Below are positions 61,431 through 64,000 of a stretch of 64,000 nucleotides of DNA, one piece after another (the stretch's first letter is position 1; each line of letters opens with the position of its first letter). The stretch covers positions 23,102,932 to 23,166,931 of the forward strand of contig CM029367.1 in NCBI GenBank assembly GCA_017165825.1. The letters run 5' to 3'. Position numbers and translations under genes: made by a program. The DNA is from Hepsetus odoe (lineage: Eukaryota; Chordata; Actinopteri; Characiformes; Hepsetidae). The notes under the pieces were generated by a model. The model searched no databases. It was not told the origin of the DNA and saw only the letters and a program-made list of their open reading frames with translations.

Positions 61431-63724
61431 GGAGTAGGAGTAAGAGAAGAAATATTGCCTATTAATATGGAGGAGCAACAGCATCAATGACATTACCATG
61501 TTGCAGAAGGGTCAAGGACCCAAAGACCCACTGAAGCAAAATTAGTCATAACAACAAAGCACTGCATACATTAGAAGAGAAAGTTAGCAAAACATATAAA
61601 TCAGTAGGTCATGAGTAGAAATGCCCCTTTCAAAACAACATAATCAAACTGACATTTCAAATCTGAAGTAATTATATAAAATAAAGAGATGTTTTTCTTT
61701 GATCTTTGACCCCAAGCCTTCTCTATATTCTTAGACTGCATAGCAAAAAGTGTCTCAAGCTCTAGTGTCAAACCCGAGTCTGTTCTTAGTGAAATATTTG
61801 AGCAACTGCATCAAGAATAGTTTGACAAAAGACTGCACGGGCACAGACCCATTGGGACACACTTGAAACATATAGAGTACATGGTGCATCAATCGTTTCC
61901 ACTTTGGTATTCACTGCACAACCGAACTCTGCTCCCTCCACTAAAACACGTTCGCAGATGCACTTAATGCTTGGCAAAAAGGCAAAACAAAAAACACCTC
62001 TATTAAATTAATTAACCATTATGGGTCAGTTTAATAAAAAAAAATCCACATGTAATTACTCGAGGCCCACTTAAGCAGGCCATCTCTCGGCGCCCTCATT
62101 CAGATAACAAGAACGCAGAGGTAATTAGACCCAAATTCCCACAGAGCTGAAGCATAGCGACATTTTCCATCCAAACCACACACACATCAAACTCTACCTG
62201 TCCCTGCAACCTGACATAAAGGGAACAGAGACTCAAAAAGACAGACTCTGTCCCAAATCACCCTCTGTTTTCTTTCAACACATTCTTCTTGAAGTGACAG
62301 CATTAAATTACATTGAGGATGTTGAATGCCACTCGCTCGTATTGTTATAACTGACAATATTTGGCTTATTGACGGAATGCTGATGGTGCATCAATCATAA
62401 CACTGAGCACCAGAGAAAAGTGGGACAACCAGCAGTACACAAAAGCTTGTGCTCATCTGTGAGAATGTTTCCTATATTCTAAAATAAACCAGTAAGATTT
62501 GACCTCTTTTTTTCTGGTATGGACAGTAGATCAAAGGTTTGCAATTCATCATATGGATTTGTTAAATTCCATCAGCTGGTGCCTCCCTGATTTTAATGAA
62601 GGATTAATCAGCTGAGTCAGGAAATGATTGGTAAACACTTACAGAATAAGAGGCTTGGGAGTGGCTATTTATATAGAATAGCTGTATTTTTTTGGTCTGT
62701 TTTATCTTATTAAATAAAATAAATACCTGAAGCCTTGAGAACTATTCCCCAACAATACATTAAAACTACGGTCCTTATACTTGTTGCACTCTTTCAGATT
62801 GTGGTTTTGAAGCAAATCATCTCTACGCCATAGCTATCGCCTGCTTGTCCAATGCTTCTTCTGAAATCAAGGGAATGAATAGTTTGAAAGGTTTTACTAG
62901 TTTTACAGTTTTGAACATTTGTAAGGTCAGCTTCTGAAATTGGATGATTAACTCTGTTTCAGAAACAACACTCTCATTCACTGGAGGGAGTTTCATGACT
63001 CCAAAGAACACAGTTTCACTGTGACAAAGACCAATATTTATGCTCCTCTCGTCAGCACTAGAGTGTCCCATTCTATTGGCAGGACGTTTTATGGAGATTA
63101 TACAGAGCTGTGTGAATGACAGGGATTAAATCCCAGAGTCTGTGATGGATGCCACTTAAAGAAACTAAATTCCTAAATCATTAACAAAATATATATATAT
63201 ATATTCATATTTTGCTTTTAATGTATTTTTTTTCCAGTGCCCTTGTGTAACTACTGTAAAATCTTACTGGTTGACAAACCTCTGTGTAAGTTCTTTTAAA
63301 AAAGATATCTGGTAATTTACTTTCCTGGCATTAATTTAATTGTTTGCCTCCACATCTCTCTCACAATGAAGATGATCAAATCTGTAATGTCAACAGTTTT
63401 CAGTTTTCCTTTTTGAGCAAAGCAAGCTTTATTCTTTCCCATTTCTAAATGTACCCATTCATTATCCTTTATATATATATATTCCCCAACCGCAGCAAAA
63501 TCCAACAATAGCCTAAAGTAGGTTCTTCTCTACAGCCCACGAACAAAGAGGCATCCTGCATATTGTTATAAACGGTCAGATTTGATGAATAAGAGGAAGT
63601 TTCCTGGGCAGTTCTTAGAGCAATTTGTGTGATTTTGCTGAATGTACATTAAATTCATGCATTCTTACCTTCCCAAAGCTGCCCTTGCCAATGGCCCGCA
63701 GTATCTGGAAGTGATCGAAATTCA
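12250..63724 (-). CDS. stk32c: stk32c, serine/threonine kinase 32C (YANK3); 11 coding exons, 5' exon outside window
   Basis: The exons join with GT..AG introns and matching phases into 419 residues (numbered from the first in the window). G-loop GKGSFGKV 13-20; ATP lysine K35 in YAMKYM; helix-C E54; H127-R128-D129 with K131 and N134 (DIKPDN); D147-F148-N149; KPYMAPE 167-173; W190-W191; kinase domain ends near 270. DFN in place of DFG is the normal STK32 state, not a lost residue. The AGC-type C-terminal part has GFVPN, DPTFELEEMILESRPLHKKK and REKLKR. STK32C rather than A or B is shown by NFDHFQILRAIG, DGERATALAGTKPYM, FSTVSVQY, LLTVNPEHR and the ending MCGSVC. STK32C is an orphan kinase, brain-enriched in mammals. 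The first coding exon (N-terminal extension up to the split Val) and promoter lie beyond 64000. Odd points: HVFLVNL where relatives have HPFLVNL, and a Glu/Gly-expanded tail. Confidence 0.93.
12455..14112 (-). other. stk32c last intron
   Basis: Phase-2 intron, donor AGAGAAAA|GTGAGC. Contains (GA)n at 13510-13559 and a T-run at about 13857-13871. No transposon body recognised. Confidence 0.8.
13510..13559. repeat. (GA)n / (GTGA)n microsatellite
   Basis: GA dinucleotides interrupted by three GTGA units. Confidence 0.9.
14113..14180 (-). CDS. stk32c: stk32c penultimate exon
   Basis: 68 bp: ENDYLQECLEVVQQEFMIFN followed by RE and two bases of Lys352. Matches the ENDYLQ...FNREKLKR segment of STK32 proteins that follows the basic RLAKNRSRD region. 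Confidence 0.9.
14640..16880 (+). mobile_element. Decayed RTE-type LINE (endonuclease + reverse transcriptase)
   Basis: The + strand carries, in order, an APE-type endonuclease start (VGTLNVGSMTAKGRKIAEMM, about 14910-14980), a late endonuclease piece (GVDFNGHEGN, GRYGVKKRNAEGQM), RT palm pieces (VPIFKNKGD, NYRGIKLISH, QQYGF; then VGLHQGSVLSPFLFAIVMDR near 15840) and a C-terminal piece (KARLRWFGNVQRI, LPSKRKRGRPKGKFMD). Frames change several times, stops are frequent, and the segment between endonuclease and RT is deleted (the frame runs straight from MAVINR to VLVPIFKNKGD). Opposite in orientation to the host gene. It is a pseudo-element and cannot mobilise itself. Clade assignment from known motifs of fish RTE-like LINEs. 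Confidence 0.85.
16216..16388 (+). mobile_element. tRNA-derived SINE (family 1) nested in the LINE relic
   Basis: Head AGCAGTGGTGGCCTTGTGGT and end TAGTCACTTTCACTC match family 1; the body is shortened. LINE-derived sequence resumes directly after it (AGTGAAAGGAAAGGTTTACA), so the SINE arrived later. Confidence 0.75.
17967..18095 (-). CDS. stk32c: stk32c exon, basic C-terminal segment
   Basis: 43 codons: KGRLHCDPTFELEEMILESR then PLHKKKKRLAKNRSRDNSKD and SQS. Strong match to the region following GFVPN in all STK32 kinases. The KKKKR run could act as a membrane-binding or nuclear-localisation patch (inference). Donor GTGAGT. Confidence 0.93.
18096..18332 (-). other. stk32c short intron
   Basis: 237-bp phase-0 intron with donor CCCAAT|GTAGGA and acceptor TGAAAACAG. 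The donor is non-consensus at +4 but is the only position that preserves GFVPN-KGR. Confidence 0.8.
18333..18458 (-). CDS. stk32c: stk32c exon, end of kinase C-lobe
   Basis: 42 codons, LLTVNPEHRFCSLAHMQTAP then YLSDVNWDAVYEKKMEAGFV and PN. Contains the conserved Arg (EHR) that closes the kinase domain and the GFVPN motif of the family. Confidence 0.93.
18459..20987 (-). other. stk32c intron with long pyrimidine-rich tract
   Basis: 2.5-kb phase-0 intron. Holds a truncated SINE (18911-19027) and a CT-rich stretch at roughly 20330-20960 on + (GA-rich in the transcript). Confidence 0.8.
18911..19027 (-). mobile_element. tRNA-derived SINE (family 1) fragment
   Basis: Inverted body motif GGTACCTTGCTTAAGGGTAC, inverted B box (GGGATTCAAACCC) and inverted A box (CCTAACCACTAGGCTA). 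Only the 5' half remains. Confidence 0.75.
20988..21104 (-). CDS. stk32c: stk32c exon, kinase C-lobe
   Basis: 39 codons, RPYDIHGSNSVESLLQLFST then VSVQYCSSWHKDLVSLLRK. The FSTVSVQY sequence is characteristic of STK32C. Confidence 0.93.
21105..21336 (-). other. stk32c short intron
   Basis: 232-bp phase-0 intron, donor TTGG|GTGAGT, acceptor CTGTCTTTCAG. Nothing else seen. Confidence 0.85.
21337..21440 (-). CDS. stk32c: stk32c exon, P+1 loop to helix F
   Basis: Completes Ala171 and gives PEIFQSFVSGGTGYAFEVDW then WSLGVTIFEVLRSW. Contains the APE motif and the D-W-W-S-L-G helix-F anchor. Confidence 0.94.
21727..22487 (+). mobile_element. Decayed Tc1-like transposon
   Basis: Left end TACACCAATCAGCCACAACA is partly inverted at the right end (GTTATGGCTGACCGAAGTAT). 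Inside are degraded transposase pieces on + : a lysine-rich start (ACGTATAAGGATCTG, then TTTGACAAGGGC) and a later GGCAATGTTGTGCTGGGAAA. Many stops and indels, so not functional. Confidence 0.75.
22688..22874. repeat. Two-copy tandem duplication, period 93 bp
   Basis: GTTAGGTTTGTTAGATGTT begins both at 22688 and at 22781. The copies share most bases, including TGATATCTTCATTAACAATA, and differ at scattered positions. Confidence 0.9.
22922..23011 (-). CDS. stk32c: stk32c exon, DFN motif and activation loop
   Basis: Completes Gly141 and gives HAHLTDFNIATIIKDGERAT then ALAGTKPYM and the first base of Ala171. Carries the metal-binding Asp147 in DFN, the form typical of STK32 kinases. Confidence 0.95.
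23012..23604 (-). other. stk32c intron
   Basis: 593-bp phase-1 intron with a (CA)n-rich tract at 23561-23592 close to the donor. Nothing else recognised. Confidence 0.8.
23605..23642 (-). CDS. stk32c: stk32c micro-exon, catalytic loop
   Basis: 38 bp, too short for ordinary ORF detection: completes Arg128 and encodes DIKPDNILLDEQ plus the first base of Gly141. Supplies catalytic Asp129, Lys131 and Asn134. Acceptor CTCTTCTACAG and donor AACAAG|GTAATA. Confidence 0.95.
24844..24870. repeat. (CA)n microsatellite
   Basis: Thirteen CA units. Confidence 0.9.
26595..26762 (-). mobile_element. tRNA-derived SINE (family 2), copy 3
   Basis: GCATTTTAGCAGACGCTCTT and CCACTAGACCATCATCACCC correspond to the tail and inverted head of the copies at 4119 and 4590; about 40 bp shorter inside. 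Confidence 0.75.
28180..28510 (+). mobile_element. Tc1-like transposase C-terminal relic
   Basis: + strand segments GCAGACCAAGTACACCCCTG, ATTGTTCAGGAATGATTTGA and CCAATCCGATCAAGCATCTG correspond to the DDE region and C-terminus of a Tc1-like transposase (around the Asp and Glu of the active site). Disrupted by stops and small deletions; no terminal repeats found. Confidence 0.7.
28530..28752 (-). mobile_element. tRNA-derived SINE (family 1)
   Basis: Inverted copy: tail TGACTATTTGTCATTG at the left, body ACCTTGCTCAAGGGTACCTC, head CTAGGCCACCACTGCCCC at the right. Confidence 0.82.
28759..28815 (-). pseudogene. tRNA-Ala-like pseudogene, D-arm deleted
   Basis: On the - strand: ATGTAGC, a 5-bp anticodon stem CATGC/GTATG with loop TTTACAT, a short variable loop, a T-arm CAGGGTTCAATCCCCTG and acceptor 3' strand CATCTCCA. 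The layout matches tRNA-Ala(TGC), but most of the D-arm is missing and the loop has TAC where TGC is expected. Sits 6 bp upstream of the SINE head. Confidence 0.75.
29209..29241. repeat. (GT)n microsatellite
   Basis: Sixteen GT units, about 120 bp inside the intron from the exon donor at 29361. Confidence 0.95.
29362..29535 (-). CDS. stk32c: stk32c exon, hinge to helix E
   Basis: 174 bp. Completes Trp70 and encodes [20 protein letters not shown], then LRYHLQQNVQFTEEAVKVYL and CEMTLALDYLQSQHIIH plus two bases of Arg128. Covers the hinge, helix D and helix E. Confidence 0.96.
30430..30640 (+). mobile_element. Tc1-like transposase C-terminal relic
   Basis: + strand reads VEDLQWPVKSPDLNLSENL, a stop, then NELEFQERARTSD. 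The SPDLN motif is the second catalytic Asp region of Tc1-like DDE transposases. Short, broken, no terminal repeats. Confidence 0.7.
31000..31170 (-). mobile_element. tRNA-derived SINE (family 1) fragment with (CA)n
   Basis: Inverted body motifs TGCAGCAGGGGGCAGCTATT and ACCTTGCTCAAGG; the head is lost. A (CA)n run (31008-31030) lies within the 3' part. Confidence 0.7.
34635..34760. repeat. V-SINE-type tail fragment
   Basis: GGGGTGCTGGAGCCTGTCCT followed by CACCCTGGATAGGTTGCAGG, a common fish repeat segment. Similar short pieces are at 8430-8515 and 45655-45735. Confidence 0.55.
35892..35925 (+). repeat. G-run tract, potential G-quadruplex
   Basis: Fourteen consecutive G, then GGTGGGTGGGGAGGGAGGG: at least five further G-runs. 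C-rich on the stk32c transcript strand. Confidence 0.9.
36020..36054. repeat. (CA)n microsatellite
   Basis: Seventeen CA units about 100 bp from the G-rich tract. Confidence 0.95.
37040..37560 (-). mobile_element. Tc1/mariner-like transposase N-terminal relic
   Basis: The - strand reads TDSEKSKIVKKS, a frameshift, then GCSTLEIIKILGCDHGTIKR and FVANGQQGCKKCVKK, the DNA-binding helix-turn-helix part of a Tc1/mariner-type transposase. The catalytic region is missing or unrecognisable. Non-functional. Confidence 0.7.
39784..40050 (-). mobile_element. V-SINE-like element, inverted
   Basis: TGGTGGGAGGAAACCGGAGC and AGGAGAACATGCAAACTCCA are the inverted conserved V-domain of vertebrate V-SINEs (DANA type); the tRNA-derived head would be at the right (AATCAAACCCAGGACC is the inverted B box). 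Confidence 0.72.
41628..41850 (+). mobile_element. tRNA-derived SINE (family 1)
   Basis: Head AGCAGCAGTGGCCTAGTGGT, body CCTGAGGTACCTCTGAGCAA, end near GTGCTGTGCTGTGTTTCAC. Diverged from the 47265 copy. Confidence 0.82.
42143..42392. repeat. (TG)n and (CA)n block
   Basis: (GT)n at 42143-42159 followed by TGTGCATG-rich sequence, then (CA)n at 42296-42392 in which CACTCACACAACCACACACA is repeated in tandem. Confidence 0.88.
42910..42956. repeat. (GA)n microsatellite
   Basis: Twenty-three AG units inside a purine-rich block (about 42645-42990). Confidence 0.95.
43138..43289 (-). CDS. stk32c: stk32c exon, ATP-lysine and helix C
   Basis: 152 bp, acceptor CTTCCACAG, phase 0 in and 2 out. Encodes VCIVQKRDTEKMYAMKYMNK, then QQCIERDEVRNVFRELEILQ and DIEHVFLVNL. 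Holds Lys35 and Glu54, the ATP salt-bridge pair. Val64 stands where STK32 relatives and PKA have Pro (HPFLVNL / FPFLVKL). Confidence 0.95.
43735..43915 (-). mobile_element. Tc1-like transposon fragment
   Basis: GCTCCCACCACCATGCTTCA is the reverse complement of a conserved Tc1-like transposase coding stretch; the rest is degraded. Confidence 0.55.
45144..45180. repeat. (CA)n microsatellite
   Basis: Eighteen CA units. Confidence 0.95.
45341..45376. repeat. (GT)n microsatellite
   Basis: Eighteen GT units, 160 bp after the (CA)n tract and inverse to it. Confidence 0.95.
45999..47136 (-). mobile_element. Rex3 (RTE-clade) non-LTR retrotransposon, 5'-truncated
   Basis: Starts on the - strand inside the reverse transcriptase and ends in a (GGAT)n tail (CATCCATCCATCC on + at 46003), the known Rex3/RTE type of 3' end. 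The 8-bp ACTGGAAA occurs at both edges (45991-45998 and 47137-47144), a plausible target-site duplication. The length of about 1.14 kb fits 5' truncation during target-primed reverse transcription. Confidence 0.88.
46043..47133 (-). pseudogene. Rex3 reverse transcriptase C-terminal part, open frame
   Basis: One uninterrupted frame of about 363 codons begins QPVYMCFVDLEKAFDCVP and contains VGLRQGCLLSPILFIIFMDR, the catalytic LLFADDVVLLASSG, EEFKYLGILFTSEG and the tail WLGHLLRMSPGHLPG...RPRTRWRDYVFRLAWEHLG. The FADD Asp pair and the first palm Asp (FVDLEKAFD) are present. Endonuclease and N-terminal RT are missing, so it cannot act alone. It stops at TGA (46043-46045) directly after LLPP, where related elements normally continue a few residues (probable CpG decay of CGA). 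The frame runs past the element edge into flanking DNA at its 5' end without an ATG. Confidence 0.85.
47265..47517 (+). mobile_element. tRNA-derived SINE (family 1), near-intact reference copy
   Basis: GGGGCAGCGGTGGCCTAGCG head, B box GGGTTCAAACCCC, body CTTGAGCAAGGTACCGTCCC, 3' end TGTCACTTTCACTT. Almost identical to 6369-6628, so probably a recent insertion. It lies about 120 bp from the Rex3 copy and is preceded by a direct repeat ACTTTTCTAC. Confidence 0.88.
48200..48600. repeat. CT-rich tract
   Basis: Degenerate pyrimidine-rich sequence ending in (CT)n at about 48563-48581. No coding meaning despite a long open frame. Confidence 0.7.
52598..52985. mobile_element. Tc1-like terminal region split by a SINE
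   Basis: ACAGTGCTATGAAAAATTAT (52600) resembles the end of Tc1-like elements and its continuation (AAGAAAACTTGAGTAAACAC) resumes after the SINE at 52665-52935. No transposase remains. Confidence 0.55.
52665..52935 (+). mobile_element. tRNA-derived SINE (family 1)
   Basis: Head GGGGCAATGGTAGCCTTGTG, body GCAAGGTACCGTCCCCATCA, with a duplicated CACTGTGTGCTGTT in its 3' half. Confidence 0.82.
53022..53113. repeat. 92-bp near-perfect inverted repeat (hairpin)
   Basis: Arms 53022-53063 and 53072-53113 pair at 40 of 42 positions around the 8-nt loop CAGACATA. The left arm begins ATTTGTATTCTGATGTTTCA. Could be a short MITE or encode a miRNA-like hairpin; the sequence alone does not decide. Confidence 0.92.
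53388..53655 (+). mobile_element. V-SINE-like element (DANA type)
   Basis: tRNA-like head (GCGCAATGGGTAGCACTGGT), V-domain (GTGGGTTTCCTTCCACAGTC, with CCAAATACATG) and tail GAGCTGGGATAGGCTCCAGC. Same family as the inverted copy at 39784-40050. Confidence 0.78.
55180..55450. promoter_or_regulatory. CpG-rich intronic block, candidate regulatory element
   Basis: About a dozen CpGs in 270 bp (for example GGGACGGCCTCGGCCCGCTG at about 55321) in an otherwise CpG-poor window. No repeat match recognised. Could be an alternative promoter, an enhancer or an old GC-rich element; unproven. Confidence 0.35.
55915..55970. repeat. (CA)n microsatellite
   Basis: Imperfect CA repeat with CTCA and CGCA interruptions. 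Confidence 0.88.
57058..57190 (+). mobile_element. tRNA-derived SINE (family 1), 3'-truncated
   Basis: Head GGGGCAGCGGTGGCCTAATG and B box GGGTTCGAATCC are well kept; the element stops after TTTCAATAGCTGCTG. Confidence 0.8.
57733..57999. mobile_element. hAT-like non-autonomous element
   Basis: The left end TAGTCCCCAACCAGTCTGTG and right end GGGTGGGGACCGCTGA form short imperfect inverted repeats of the type seen in hAT elements. The inside is AT-rich and non-coding. Confidence 0.5.
58782..58856. repeat. (CA)n microsatellite, longest in window
   Basis: About 37 CA units with one CC interruption. Confidence 0.95.
59851..59883. repeat. (CA)n microsatellite
   Basis: Sixteen CA units. Confidence 0.95.
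60254..60720. repeat. (CT)n and long pyrimidine-rich tract
   Basis: (CT)n at 60254-60282 followed by 440 bp of CT-rich degenerate sequence. Long open frames here are compositional artefacts. Confidence 0.85.
60733..60960. repeat. Interspersed teleost repeat, copy 2
   Basis: GTCAAGTCAAGTCAGTTTTA start and GGAAATAAAGAAGGAAATG end; same order and orientation as 8549-8775, with a few short deletions. Confidence 0.78.
61373..61433. repeat. (GTGA)n and (GA)n microsatellite
   Basis: Five GTGA units followed by about twenty GA units. Confidence 0.92.
62010..62165. promoter_or_regulatory. Candidate conserved non-coding element with TAATTA-type sites
   Basis: Repeat-free segment holding TTAATTAACC, GTAATTAC and GTAATTAGAC, homeodomain-type cores, within balanced base composition. 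Conservation is not testable here; inference only. Confidence 0.25.
63669..63724 (-). CDS. stk32c: stk32c first exon in window (glycine-rich loop)
   Basis: 56 bp, acceptor CTTTTTTTGCAG. Takes the last two bases of a Val codon and then encodes NFDHFQILRAIGKGSFGK, donor AAG|GTAAGA. This is the conserved start of the STK32 kinase domain. The preceding exon, with the N-terminal extension and start codon, is not in the window. Confidence 0.96.
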
Positions 63725-64000
63725 CTGCAAAAAAAGAAAGAAAGGATGATGGTGAGTCATTAATAGGACTTAATGCATAGTTATCATATTTATTACTTAT
63801 GAGTGAAGCATAATGTGATTAATCATTGTAATTACAGTTATGAGAGGTTGCTTTTGAACAATATAGTTGTAATTGGCATTGGCTTTTGTAAGCCTCTGAT
63901 GTTTTGCTGTTTGAATCTCCAGTTTTGCTCTGAATTAGCTCTTGAAGGCTGACTCAGACACTTTCGGTGAGGCGCTTCTGCGGTCTTCGCAAACAGAGTG
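63725..64000 (-). other. stk32c upstream intron, partial
   Basis: Phase-1 intron running off the window edge. No candidate first exon seen in these 276 bases. Confidence 0.75.

Larger units (their letters stand above)
43290..63668 (-). other. stk32c 20.4-kb intron
   Basis: Phase-0 intron between the G-loop exon and the Lys/helix-C exon. Contains the Rex3 copy, four SINE insertions, Tc1-like and hAT-like pieces, a hairpin at 53022-53113, a CpG-rich block at 55180-55450, many microsatellites and CT-rich tracts (48200-48600, 60240-60720). No nested coding gene apart from the Rex3 reverse transcriptase. Confidence 0.75.

Noticed and set aside
1..64000. CRISPR array, prokaryotic operon or integrated virus
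   Set aside because: No spaced repeats of CRISPR type, no compact co-directional genes, no viral structural or replicase genes; direct repeats are microsatellites or SINE copies.

Overview
The window is teleost-fish nuclear DNA. It is AT-rich and intron-rich, full of (CA)n, (GA)n and (CT)n microsatellites, with tRNA-derived SINEs, Tc1/mariner relics and RTE/Rex3-type LINE fragments of the kind common in fish. The repeat mix suggests an ostariophysan, but I cannot name the species.

I can support two protein-coding genes, arranged tail to tail. On the + strand, positions 2928-9623 hold a complete three-exon gene for a 100-residue secreted coiled-coil protein, which I identify as plac9 (placenta-specific protein 9 family). 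On the - strand, from 63724 down to 12250, lie eleven coding exons of stk32c (YANK3, an AGC-type serine/threonine kinase). They cover the whole kinase domain and the C-terminus, 419 residues. The first coding exon and promoter lie beyond the right edge. All splice sites and phases join without frameshift. The two 3' ends face each other at about 10.0-10.15 kb.

Layout: 1-2927, plac9 upstream region with a deleted Tc1 element; 2928-9623, plac9; 9624-12249, short intergenic gap and the probable stk32c 3' UTR; 12250-23642, nine clustered 3' exons of stk32c; 23643-63668, two exons (29.4 kb and 43.2 kb) between very large introns; 63669-63724, glycine-loop exon; then intron to the window end. The introns carry almost all of the mobile elements: a 5'-truncated Rex3 copy with a nearly full reverse-transcriptase frame, a decayed RTE-type LINE, several Tc1-like relics, about ten copies of one tRNA-derived SINE family, three of a second, V-SINE-like copies and a hAT-like non-autonomous element.

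I see no operon, CRISPR array, virus or novel enzymatic system. The observations most worth following up are a 92-bp near-perfect hairpin in the largest stk32c intron, a tRNA-Ala relic touching a SINE head, a CpG-rich intronic block, a Z-DNA-type tract and a G-quadruplex tract, nested insertions, and an expanded Glu/Gly tail on the kinase.
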